Shown here in pieces: positions 48,193 to 60,060 of a DNA stretch of 64,000 nt (positions within the stretch are counted from its first letter, which is position 1; the number at the start of each line of letters is the position of its first letter). Origin of the DNA: Zingiber officinale. Lineage: Eukaryota > Streptophyta > Magnoliopsida > Zingiberales > Zingiberaceae. The stretch lies in assembly GCF_018446385.1 (NCBI RefSeq), contig NC_056002.1, forward strand, positions 40,003,671 through 40,067,670. Reading direction: 5' to 3'. The translations under genes were made by a program, and so were the position numbers. The notes under the pieces were generated by a model. It did no database searches and was not told the origin of the DNA. It saw only the letters and a list, made by a program, of their open reading frames with translations.

Positions 48193-50480
48193 CAATGCAG
48201 CAGCGAAGGGATGAGTAGAGTCGTGGGCACATCGGGCGGCGCTTTATAGGCGGAGGCCTGGAGCAAGAGAGGCAGAGGGAGGTGGAAGCGATGCAATGCT
48301 GGTTCGATCGATCGATTTGTTGGTTTGCTGTGAGTTGGGGACAAGTTCGCCATTGTTTAGGGATTTTCCTCGTTCACGTCCAACTGGGAACAGCTGGAGG
48401 TTGGAGACAGAGAGGACAAGCAGAGCAGGGAAGGGGACCAAGAAGAGCCCTACCCAATCTACATCACCCTGTTATTTATTATTTTTTATATATTGAAAAA
48501 AAAATAAAAGATCATTTTTGGGTAAAATCACAAAGGTATTTATTCATTTTTGGGAAAAAAATTATACCCTATTTTATTTTCATCCAAAAAATAATAATTT
48601 TGATGTTTAGAGCATCTCCAATGCAAACTTTATCAAAGGTTCATAAAATTTAAAAATCTCATTAAAAAAGTTTTTATGATTGTATAGGTGAGATTTGAGG
48701 TTTGTAATTCAAGAGCATGTTTGAGTTTTTAAACCTGTTTTTTCTCTTGAAGGTAGAGCCAATAATTAATATACATGATTGATTTTTTTTAAATAATTTA
48801 AAAATAAATTATTTGATGAGCTAATTATAATGTTTCAGTTTATAAATAATTAGTAATAATTAAAATTATATTTTATTTCTTTTAAAAATAAATATATTTG
48901 AGATAAGTTAAAAAAAATATACAAATGACTATAATTAAATTAAATTTATAAAATATTAAATAAAATGATAAATTATATTAAATTATAGATTATAAATTAA
49001 TTTATTTATTAATTGTTAATTATAAATAAATTAAATTAAAGATTATAATTAATTTAAATATCAAATGAAAATTATATAAAGATTTTAAATGAAAAAAATT
49101 ATATGCAAGTTTTTTTTAAAATTATGGAGAGAATAGTAGATTTGTATTGAAATTGATGTAATATGCATGGAGCCATGCAACTACATGTGGAGAGAATTAA
49201 AAAAAAATTCACTCAAAGTTTTAACGATTGGGAATGCTTCAATGAGTTTTTATAATATTGATGTGACATGTTAGAATTCTAAAAAAAACTCATTCAAAAT
49301 TTTAACGATTGGAGTTGCCCTTAGACTAAAGAACGCACTTTAAGATTAGTTAATAAACGTATATAACTTTTAAATTTCTCAAATGATGTATTGATTTCAC
49401 ATTTTTTTTCCTCCTACTAATTACTACGGTGTTACATACAAAGAATAATATCATTATGGTGTTACCTTTCCAAAACAAAAAACATTAATGCGGTCTTAAA
49501 GAATTAGTACTAATTTTAGGATTGAAAATGCAGCACTATAGTATAAGGCTGAACAGTACGATAAAGGATGAGTGAATATCACTCGTTTAAAAATATTCTT
49601 TTCTTTTGAAACACATATGTGCAGCCACAAAGAAATTAGTCGTCAGGGATGTAGCTACATGTGCCAAAGGAGTGCGACCGCCCCCAACCATAATTTTTTT
49701 TAAAAAATCATATATTGAAAAAAATTTAACCTTTTCAACTTTTTTCACAAAAGTCTAATTAAAAATTTATTTTGATTTTTTCTCTCTCCCATGTTTTTAT
49801 TCTTTATTTTTCTTCTCTCATATTTTCTTTTTTACTTCCTCCTCTAATCCCCTTCTTTTTTCAGTGTTGCCATCGTTTGCTGTCAGTACCATCATCATCA
49901 CTTCGTTGATGCTATATAACAAACACTTTTTGATAAAAATGAAAATTTTCTTGTTCGATGTATTTAGATTAGGGATTTAAGTATTAAAAAAATATATAGT
50001 GTTAATTTTTTATATATTCTTACTTTTATTTGTTAGTTATTTGTTTGCTATCTATTCTGTTTGTTATTTATTTTTAAATTATTAGAAAAAGATAATCATG
50101 ATTATGTTTTTAAAACATTATACTAATGATAAATTAATTAAAATAGTAATATTAAAGTATTTTAAAAAGATGCTAGATGAATCTATTTTAAAGAGGGCAT
50201 CTCCTCCTCCATCTTCTTTTCCTCTGCCTCCTCTGTCACTTCTTGATGTCGCCTCGAATGAGTATTGATCCTTGATTAATAAAAAATATCCTCGAGTATA
50301 ATATAAATGACGGATCGTTATTTCAAATAGAATCAAGGGCTAAAATCGAAAAGTTTAAATTTAAGTTCATTTTCAACTATTTAAATTCGAAATTTAGACT
50401 TTTGAATAATGAAAATTCATCTACATTAATTTTTAAAAATCATCCCTGTTGATCAAAAATCCAAGCTACGCCACTATCAG
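48193..50480. other. Calmodulin promoter side and AT-rich intergenic DNA
   Basis: Bases 48193-48470 are GC-rich and hold the calmodulin 5' leader and promoter. From 48480 to about 50480 the DNA is extremely AT-rich. Two near-copies of the AAA(T/A)TTCA(C/T)TCAAA(G/A)TTTTAACGATTGG type occur at about 49205 and 49285. At 49640-50475 the ends GGGATGTAGCTAC and AAGCTACGCCACTAT resemble the ends of a degraded repeat. No gene is seen. Confidence 0.5.
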
Positions 50481-50999
50481 TCAATTATTTGGTTTGTAGT
50501 CTAGTGATTACTAGTCCAAGGCCCACGATCCTTTAGATCGTTTTGACTGAGCAATCCACTAAAGTTCTCCTCTCCGAAAACTTTTGGAGGAGGAAAACTC
50601 TTACAAAAGATAAAGAGAGTAATAACGCACTACTATCTCTTTAATTTGAATACCAATAAATAAAAGGATTACCAACAACGACTTAATAAAATTGAGTATA
50701 GGTCGTCGGAGAGCTTTGGTGCAACAACACTTGCACGGATAGAGTAGAGTAGTAGAGAGAGATTGATTAGAGAATTGAATTGAATTAACATGACAACCTC
50801 GGATCTCGAGGTGTTTTTTCTAAATCTTTCATCCGATTGACCGGACCTATTGTTGGACAATCAATCTGCCGGAGATATTTGAGACTTTATCGAATTTAAA
50901 TTACACAAAATTAAATTCAACTTATCTGTCAAGATGACTTGAGCTGATAATCTCAGACTGCCAACAGAGGATGGTTTCTACCAAATGCTGAACTTAGAC

Positions 51000-51680
51000 T
51001 GTACAGTAGCCGAGCGAGCTGAGCACTCGATCGGGCTGAGCAACCAAACAAGCTCAAAGTAGTCAGATAGGGGAGTGGGCAGTTAGGCCGACCGGATAGA
51101 GTAGCCGAGCGAGTGACTGGTCGGGGCGTGCATACTGTCTAGCGAACCGAGTAAGAGGTTGAGTGGAATTTCACCGAGTGGAGCAGCTGAATGGGCTATG
51201 ATGCCAGGTGAGTGAGCAATCAGACAGGTGAGTCGCAGATCAAGTGACCAAATTGTCGAGCGAGTAAACAAGCGGCCGAGCAAACTGATCGAGCGAGCTG
51301 AGGCTGGACGGGCGTGCGATTGAACAAACGTAGAGGTCGAGTGAATTTCGATGAGCGAAGGATTCAGCTGAGCAGACGACGAAGCTGAGCAGAATTTCGT
51401 CAAGCGAAGGATTCGACCGAGAGGACAAAAGGGTCGGGCGGGCAAATAGTAGATTGACCGACTGGGTAGACAGGTCAAGCGTGCAGTTAGCCTTACAGTA
51501 GAAGGCAGGGCTGCCTAAAGGTAGAGAGGCTGAGCGATCCAAGCGAGCGGCTGGGTGAGTAAACTGAGCTAGCTACAACCAGACGAGCATGCAACCGAGC
51601 GGGCGATGAGGCTCGGCGGGCGATGAGACCGAGCAAGCAACAAGGCCTAGCGGGCGCTGCGACCGGGAGAGCGATGTGAG
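51000..51680. repeat. Low-order repeats of GAGCGAGC / CCGAGCG words
   Basis: The words CGAGCGAG, GAGCGGGCG, GAGCAAAC and CCGAGCG recur irregularly every 20-40 bp. This gives long chance open frames rich in Ser/Arg/Leu on the minus strand. It resembles the promoter-side repeats of some plant LTRs and is much GC-richer than its surroundings. Confidence 0.6.
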
Positions 51681-53219
51681 CGGCCAGACATCTGAACCGA
51701 GGCTTGTGATACACAGTTTCTTTGAAATAGATTCGCCCCACCTCCGGCTATACTTCGAGGCATTCTCGGGTCTTCTGTTTCCCAGGATACAATGGTGAAC
51801 TGTGATTCCCACCAAGCACTGATGGTCACAACAAGCTGAGAGGTACCTGACTGCTATCACAAGCACTCCACCGAGCAAGAGATGCAAGATAGAAGAAAAG
51901 GGAAACATAAGTAGAGAGCTTCAACTTTTTGAGTGTGTAAGTCTATAATTAACCTTTTACTTGTGGTTGCAACGTCCTTATATAAGAGCTCAAGATCAAA
52001 GGGGATCGTTAATGATCGTTTAATGATCATTATTCACTAGCTGTGAAAAGTCAAAGTTTCACTCGGCTACATGAATCTTTAATTTAATACATTCATTACA
52101 CCCTTAATAAGCAGCAAAAAGGTTATGTGGAAAAATGTTGGTTGTTCTACTTGGGTAAATTTTTGCCCCGACTGGTTTGGCATATATCGCGTGAAGGTCG
52201 TGCTCGCACACGAGTCAATTTAGTTCAGTGCAATCTGGGCCCTAGATTTGCACCCCCCCTACACACCCACATGTGAGAGAGAGAATCTTACCATGCATTT
52301 ATTCACATTATCAATGCATGTGAATCAATATAAATAAACTAATATGTCTTGAAACTCTCAATGTATGACTAAAGTCCCATCACAATAGAGCTTTATGTCT
52401 CTTCCACCTCTTCTCCATTCACATATATCCAACATCTTTTTTAGTTGACCAATCTCTAGAATCTGACCGGCTTCGCATCGAAGTTCACAATCTGCCCGGA
52501 TCATATTTTTAGCGAAATAAACCTTTATCAGCCGACTGAACATCTAAATTTTCTTTTGGTACTTGATCTGTTCTTTTCTGACTCACACTTACCATATGTA
52601 TTCGGTGGACCAAATATATGTTTGGTTGACTGAACCTTGTTATTTCCTTTGTAAATAGATTTGATCTTATCTGATCCTCGGTTACCAAATATGATCGGTT
52701 GATCAACACCATGTTCAATTGATTGAACACTTATTTTACTTGTTTACTAGTTTTCGATCTATTCTGTGCTTATTTGTTTGGATCGGTCGACCGAACCCTT
52801 CGGTTAACTCAAACTTTATTTTTATATAAAACAAAGTTAACACAACAAAGTAATAATAAAAGATCTAGCAAAATAGAGCTAAAAATATATAATTATGCAT
52901 GAATGATTTTAACAGTTAGAATTGTCTGATATCAAATTAGAAACCTCTGTTGGTTTCTTCTGTCGGATCAATGCCTAAGATTGTCCAGACTAGGACACGT
53001 CCTCACTATATTCTGGAATGGAAGACCTCTTTAAGACTTACCTTACTTGCCAAACATCCGATTTGACTACTTGTTTGGACTTCTTCATCTATTTAGTATT
53101 CGATCGACCTAATTTACTAAGACTTTCCTGTAACATTGAATTATCAGAATAAATACAAATACTAAAGGTAAAATAGTGTTAGCAATATTCAAAATATGCT
53201 AGTCCGATTGACCGCATTT

Positions 53220-53560
53220 TGGCCACACTAGGAGTTCATTCTTCCAAGACTTTTCATTACTAAAGGTTCACTCCCTTAGAATTTTCTATTTGCTTAGAGT
53301 TTACTCCTTCAAGACTTCTTACTACCAAAGGTTTATTCCCTTGAGATTTTTCACTTGTTTTAAGTTCATTCCTCCAAGACTTCTCACTACCAAAGGCTTA
53401 TTCCCTTGAGATTTTTCACTTACTTGGAGTTCACTCCTCCAAGACTTTTCACCAACTAAGTTCCACTTCATTAGGATTTTCCACTTACTTGGAGTTCTCT
53501 TTTACAAGACTTTTCATTATCTAAGGTTTAATCCCTTAGGATTTTCCTCTTGCGAAGTAT
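53220..53560. repeat. 65-bp tandem repeat, about five copies
   Basis: The word CAAGAC recurs at 53245, 53310, 53375, 53440 and 53505, exactly 65 bp apart. The unit carries TTGGAGTTCACTCCTCCAAG and CCAAAGGTTTATTCCCTTGAG segments. Copies are diverged in sequence but keep register. Confidence 0.92.
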
Positions 53561-54158
53561 TCGTTCACTCTTGATTTGCTTAGATTTTTTTTCTTTGCTA
53601 GATATTCGGTCAACCTTCACTTGCGGCTTTAACTTTGTCGAGCATCTGATCAACTTTGACTTTCTTAGACCTTCTCTTTGCTAGTCATCTGATCAACCCT
53701 AACCTAACTAAATTTCTCTCTTGATTAAGTCAATTTTGACTAAACTCCATTAAATATCTTATCAAATAAATATCAAAACTCTAAACGTGATTACACCAAC
53801 GTATAATATAATTTTTTAAAATCTAATATCAGTGGTATTATTCTTTGAATATAACATGAAAGTAGTTAGCGGAGGGGTAAAATAAAAAATAAGTATTATC
53901 TTTGAGAAATAAAATTAAATACATCTTTTAAAAATTTCACAATTTAAGTGCGCCTTTGGTTAATTACCTTAGTAATTTTGATCAGAAGTGTTATATCAAA
54001 ATTGGCACAATAGTGCCCTATAGAGGCGATGCAATAATAAAATACTAGCAGAAATAATAAGAAAATTTGAATTTAAATCTTAAATGGGATGAATATGATG
54101 AAGAAAATCGACTTCCGAATTTACTCGAGAGGTGAACGACCGAATTAGTCGAATGGAA

Positions 54159-54161
<3 letters not shown>

Positions 54162-54192
<31 letters not shown>
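54162..54192. repeat. (AT)15 microsatellite
   Basis: Uninterrupted AT units. Confidence 0.95.
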
Positions 54193-54197
<5 letters not shown>

Positions 54198-54817
54198 GAA
54201 GTGTTTTTTTTATAAGTTGAAAAAAAGATACTTCAATATAATATTCTATGTATTACAATTTCAATTAGGTTGGAATAATTTTACTCTAGGTTATCAATTT
54301 TGATCAAAAAGGTTATACAATATTAGAATAACTATATTTCATAGAGTATGCTTTTAATATATTTTTTTAAATATGAAATACATTGTTTTTAGATAATAAA
54401 AAATAAAAATGTTCTTTTAATTTTTGCCAAACATTTTTTCAGGAATTGAATTGACAACGCAGGTACATTTGGTAAATTTCCAAATAACGCGACCTACTTT
54501 GAAAATAATCAAAGGACCCATTGATTTAAGCTGTGACCTTCATGTTCTATCCCTCTCGCTAACCGTCGTTTTTTTTTCTCTCGCATTTGCATGTAATTTT
54601 CCTTTCTATTTTTTTCCTATTAATTTTTTTCTCACTCCTTTGCCGGCGTGCATGCAATAATCGCCGTGTTACTTATTTTTAAAATCTAACCCCAACAACT
54701 TAATTACACTAGTTGATTTCTAAATACTAGAATCATGCACGGTGGTGGATCAGATTCAACATAGTTCTAATTTCTAGAAGATTAGGTTCAAACGTTCTAG
54801 TTGAAAGTTAATATTAT

Positions 54818-55340
54818 TGGACTCATTACAATTCTAAAAATCTACATGATTAAAAATAGGTGTAATTTAAGTTATCTAGATTGATCAGTAAATTTTAATC
54901 GAAATACACTAATGAATCTAAGCTATTTAAATTTCTACAAACTTACACTCATCCGGTATGAGTGAGTGAGAGGAATATAGATATATTATCAAACTTTGGT
55001 TCTTATCAAGAAAAATGATGGGCATGGTGTGGGGAGACTAGGATCACATTGAGCCTAATCTCCTATAAACCAAGATTAAGTTGGACCTGATTTGCTCTCA
55101 GATCAAACCCAAAATGATCCTGATCTACCCACACCGAGTTCCTAGTTTTTTCTTAACTATAAGTAAGGTTTGATATGATATTTACCTTCCTCTCACTCAA
55201 CCCTACCGGATGAGTGTAAGTTTATAAAAATTCAAATAGCTTAGGTCAATTTCAATCAAAATTCACTCATCGATCTAGAGATACCAAATTGTATACATTC
55301 AAATCCTGTTAATTTTTTAGATCGTAAAAAGTCCAAACTA
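54818..55340. mobile_element. Fold-back MITE-like element, about 520 bp
   Basis: The left arm from ATTGGACTCATTAC (about 54818) through CACTCATCCGGTATGAGTGAG to GAGACTAGGATCA is matched in reverse complement by the right arm, from GGTAGATCAGGATCA-type sequence through CTCACTCAACCCTACCGGATGAGTG to GTAAAAAGTCCAAA (about 55340). The centre lies near 55079. The matches are interrupted by small differences, so the element is old. No coding capacity, and termini are approximate. Confidence 0.75.
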
Positions 55341-57188
55341 TTTTTCATTACTTATTTCGGGACCTAATTTCCTAGAGACCAAGACTATATTGACTCTTAT
55401 CTAATAGGTTATCAGGACTAAGTTGGTTCTCATCTCTCCACAATCCCGGGACTAGTTTTTTGAAATGGACATGTGAACAAAAGTGAGAAAAAAAATCAAT
55501 TTAATTAAAGAGAAGAGAGGAAAGTTAAAGGGAAGAAGTGAGAGAAAAAAAACTAAAGAATCGACTTCGATAGGAGGGATAGAAGGAGAGGTCATTCAAT
55601 TTTTTTTTTTTTTTTTCAAATCTACGTTCTTTAATCCATCCTCGCATTTTTGTTATCCATTTGATGATGTTGAAAAAAAAATATAATAAATAAGACATTT
55701 TGGATATTTTGGTAGTGCGCAGTACGAGACTGTCGGCGAGCGAAGCAGAGACCACACGTGACGCGCGGTTTCCTCGAACGCTCACGCGTCTTCCTCACTT
55801 GCAACAACGCACGTGCCGAGGTGTCCATGCAGCAGACACATCATATGATATGGAATCCGAAATTTCTAAATCTAATTATTTTTTTAATTAGTTAAAATTT
55901 AAATATTCATAAAATTTGTAACTTCATCCGCGACTTGGTCCGATCCGCCTCCTACTGGACCGATTCTGATCTGCGATGGGCCAAATCTAGCTGAGCTAGT
56001 TAAACTAATCAAATTCAATAACTAGGCCTAATTAGATAAATTATAAAAAATATTTTATCTTAATACAACAACTTTTTAATTTACACAGAGAAATTATGTA
56101 CCTAACAAGACATTTTATATTTATTGAGAATTAATTCTAAAATTTATTGGAGTAAATGCTCATGCAAGGCTAATTACGTCAACCCGTAAAGATAATTACT
56201 AAACCTAACTAGTCATTAATTGAAGTGGATGAGCAAAGTAAGTGAATTAGGTCAAGTAAATTGAATATACTAGACAAAGGGAAACCTACTGAACATAACA
56301 TAATAGGTTAGTTTAATAGGAAAAGTCGAATATGCATCTCAGTAGACTTATGTAATAATTTCGATAAAAACTGTTACATGAATTAAAAAATTATAATTTT
56401 TTGAATAAAAATAAAATGATATAAATTATGTGATAAAATTTTAAAACCTATTACATAAGTTATACATTTAAAAAATATAAAGAAAAAAATATAAAACAAT
56501 AAAAGATACTTTTTACAAAAATCTCAAACTATTATTTTAAAAATAGAAAATAAAGTGATAATAATTTTGATATAATAACTTGGTTCAAAATTAACAATAT
56601 AATAATTTTGATCAAAACTATTGGCTCTAGAAGTTTTATAAGATATACAGATGCCCACAAGGCGTAGCACAGACGGTAGGCGTATGACATCTTTGATATC
56701 TGTGTACCTGCATGTACCTCCCTCCATATCCGTGAGACCGATACTAGGAGGACCGTTAATATAACGGATCTACATTTATAAGATATTTTCATATCCTTGT
56801 GAGTTGATCAGAGCTAGAATCATATGTACACATATGTATGTTTTTTCAAACATGTAGAAAACTTCCATCCGAAACAATCGAAAATCCCTCCAAAATGGCA
56901 TTCATTTACTTTTGAAGAATCTAGTTAGCAATACATCCAATAAACCATTTGCAGTTGAAGTTCATTATAGAGACCATATCGTTTGCTTATACGAAGAAAA
57001 TTGTCTAAGTAGATTGGATAATCATATTACACATGAAACAACAACAAAGCTAATGGGAGAAATCAGGGCATTGTTGAATTAACATGGACTGGTAACTCTT
57101 TCTCCGCACGAAATGCTATGCTAATCTTTGAAAAGTGAGAATATCTCGATACCTAGAGACAACAACTAGTTTGGATTCGAAGCACGAC

Positions 57189-59261
57189 TTACACAGATAG
57201 TAGCTGCTTTAGGTGAAGCAAATGTTCTTCATTGCTTATGTTGAGCGAGAGACGTAGATTTGTTACAAGTGTCTCCTGCTCCCAGCTTAAAGGACCGGAC
57301 GCATGTAAAGCTCGCAGAGTGGATCGATATGCACGTAGCTCTAACATATGGACGCTGGCAGCTAACTTGTCTTTAAAGATTGTTTCATGCTCTCTCTCGC
57401 CTTCATTTGGGCTAGAAGGCATGACATTAGTAGATTTTCCAGAAGCATTCCTAGAATGCCTTCCTGCACCCCCGAAACAACTTTCTTCGGTTTCGTTACT
57501 ACTACAGCTAGCAACAGAGCATTCATCGGTCTCTTCAGCAACTCCCATAGGTATTCTAAATAAAGGTGTGGCATGCTCGTCCAGGAAGATCTTATCAGCT
57601 TGTAACCCAGTCTTCACAGTTCTTCTAGTTTTACCGGACTTGAGCATGCAATTTTCAAGATTTGAAACTTTAGAGAAAGTAACAACATCAATTTTTCTAG
57701 GCGAAGTTCGTCTGCCTTCCATGCTCACCTTCCTTTTCTTGCCAGTACCTATTATCTCAGGATCACAAGCCGCGATGCAGTGGAGTCTGAGGTCCCTCTC
57801 TAAAGTTGTCGGAGGCATGGGGCAAAGCTGCCTTTTGTCAAATTTATGCCCGTTGTAAGCTTCTGGGTGTTTTGTGTTGAACTTCTGTATAATGCAAGCT
57901 TCTTGGTGAATTCCATCTTCAACTTTTTCTGTGTGCTTGGAGTTAGAAGGCATCAAACCGCAATGAAAATGCTTCCCATTTTCGACCTGGAAATGACTTT
58001 CTATTAATCAACAGAATCGAATTAAATTTGACAAGCAATGGATATTTGATGTTGTACAAGAAGTAAAGAAGGAAACAGGTCTTTTGAACATCAAATTCAA
58101 TTGTGATTTCTCTTTCGCTATCTCTCTCAACACACAGTGCTCTTTGCTATCATAAGCTATTTTTTTCTAAGAAATTGATAATCTACACTAGCATACAAAC
58201 ATTAGAACACAACTACGGAACCAATGAAAGAAAGGCTATTTGTTCGAAAAGGCTATTCATGCAAAACAATGATAAAATCGAACACGATGCAATTAAACCA
58301 ATGTGTAACAAACAGATTGAGCTTAGTTAACTCATCAGTTATGCTCGGAGCCAATTCTGAATTTAAATTGGCATCGATCAAAGCTTGAATTTAGCACAAA
58401 TATATGTTATTTGTTTCTCAAAGTAATGTAGATTGTATTTGCCATGAAGATGAATGAAGTTGAAATTCAACAATTACCGATCACAGCTCGATCATTATTC
58501 CTTTCAGTTAGACAACATAAATAATCCTTCGATCAATCAGGATCTGATATGAGGTTACATAAACTCCCACCTAAAGATTTAGGAAAATCGAGTCTTGCTA
58601 GTGACAGTTATTGCTAATGCACACTGTGATAATACATATGCATACGATATGTCAAGTAAAAGAGATTAGTATGCCCTTTCTCATCTAGATGAAAAAAAAT
58701 GCAACCAGTAAGCCATACAGAAAGAACACACAAATAATGAAATACAAGTGTGATTGATTGTCAATCTATTCAAATGGTATCTGAATGAAAAATTGCATAA
58801 TCTACTTGGAGGATGACCAATATTATGTCATATAGGTATAACCAAAATTCTACCTTATTGACCCAATGGTTGGTCTGCCAAGCTTGCGGAACCCTTACAT
58901 CATATAGCAGAAATCTTTTAAGCTGGATAGAGCCAAAGATTTTGGCGACGACATATCCTTTCTTGAGGATCTTAGCAATCTTCGCTACCTTCCAAGAATG
59001 TGTATCAAGCACCTCAACAATGTCACCAACAGTCCAATCTTGCTTGTGAGGAACAAGAGGTGGGGAGGGCCTAACATCTTTATCATCCACTGTCTCCGCA
59101 ATGGGCTTTCCTTGAGGTTTTACGAATAATTTATAACTCACAGAATATTTATTAACAAGAACCGATGATATTATTGCTGGAAACCAAGAGACATTCAGTT
59201 CCTCGTTTCTCCTTAAGACCTCCACCTCGTCTCCTGGTTTGAACTCCATGGCCTTGCTCAT
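57189..59261 (-). CDS. Agenet (Tudor-like) and ENT domain protein
   Basis: Minus exons 59261-58854 and 57986-57189 join in frame to 401 aa (GTAGAA donor, TTTCCAG acceptor). Residues 5-70 (FKPGDEVEVL...SWFPAIISS) and 73-128 (WTVGDIVEVLD...WKVAKIAKIL, RVPQAW) are a tandem Agenet pair, a plant Tudor-like fold that reads modified chromatin. The middle (137-330) is basic and Ser-rich with GKKRKV, a likely nuclear signal. Residues 340-401 (LELRAYRSTLRALHASGPLSWEQETLVTNLR...) are an ENT domain, the EMSY N-terminal helical dimerisation module. A nuclear chromatin-binding role is inferred. The order Agenet then ENT is opposite to EMSY-like proteins. ATG 59261 comes nine bases after an acceptor-like GTTTAG, so a leader intron is likely. 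Confidence 0.88.
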
Positions 59262-59847
59262 AATTTCATCCTAAACCTGCTTGATTCATAAAATTGATCA
59301 ACACACATAACAAAAACGAGATGAAAAGGCAAAATAACAACATTTTGATCTCAACATATTATAGTTAAATCATTTAGCCAGATTAAGTGAACCCAAAGAA
59401 TTTTTCAGCAAATGATAACATGATGGTCTATAGCTTGAAATCCTAGTTTTCCTACTTAAGATGCCCAATAATGAAGATTTACCTACAGACAGACAGTTGA
59501 TGATGCATGAAACTAATGCAAAAGCACAAAAATTAACCTTGAAACGGAAGTTCCAAAGATCCAAATCTAAGCAATAGAGGAGTGTGAACATATAACTAAA
59601 ATCAAGTAGAAGAAAAGTCCAAACATTGGCCAAGATATAAGCTAGAATCAAACGAAGAACACTGAATTTCTCTAAATCAAAGAAGGAAGCACAGAAGCGG
59701 CACAAAAATGTACAAAATCATCATCCCCGACAAACGCAAACCATCAAAAAAAACAAACTTTAAGAGACCCCAAACTAATAATAGTTCAAGTTTATCCGTT
59801 TATCGAAGAAATCACATTAGAACAGCAATTTTTCTGCCAGAACATAC

Positions 59848-60060
59848 CGACTTCGCATTGGGATTGGGGGCGAGGAAGCGCGGCTGGGTTTGAAGCAGAA
59901 GAGAGCAAAAAAAAAAAAAAAAACAGTAATCTTTTGCGAGAGGGAAGGGACTGGAGAAGAATATCGAGGAGTCCGATCGAAGAAGGATCTGCGGCGGTTA
60001 GGATGGCTCGATTTGGGCGTAGAAGGACCGCTGTGCATGAAAACGGCGTGATTGTTTGGT
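59848..60060 (-). promoter_or_regulatory. Probable 5' leader exon of the Agenet-ENT gene
   Basis: A minus-strand donor GTATGTT begins at 59847, and an acceptor GTTTAG lies just before the ATG, so a leader exon at about 59848-60050 is likely. It is GC-rich and contains a 16-18 A run on the plus strand (T on the minus strand) at 59907-59924. Inferred from splice signals only. Confidence 0.45.

Larger units (their letters stand above)
50481..53820. mobile_element. Degraded LTR-retrotransposon sequence
   Basis: The LTR-like character rests on a GC-rich zone of CGAGCGAG-type words at 51000-51680, tandem repeats at 53220-53560, an LTR-style segment at 52930-53110 and ACACCAACG near 53795. I cannot define LTR boundaries, a PBS or coding domains, so the class is open. 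Several overlapping open frames at 51083-51908 are low-complexity and unlikely to be genes. Confidence 0.45.
53821..57188. other. AT-rich intergenic region with repeats
   Basis: It contains a TA microsatellite, a fold-back element and, at 55715-55840, a short GC-rich island (CACACGTGACGCGCGG, CACGCG) with several ACGTG words of G-box type. From 55850 to 57188 the DNA is AT-rich and ends in the 3' UTR of the Agenet-ENT gene. No gene recognised. Confidence 0.5.

Noticed and set aside
51083-51908. Several overlapping minus-strand open frames of 100-131 codons
   Set aside because: They are Ser/Arg/Leu-rich and derive from CGAGCGAG-type word repeats; no domain or gene structure.
57232-57858. 208-codon plus-strand open frame
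   Set aside because: It is the antisense shadow of the Agenet-ENT coding exon, which has recognisable domains on the minus strand.
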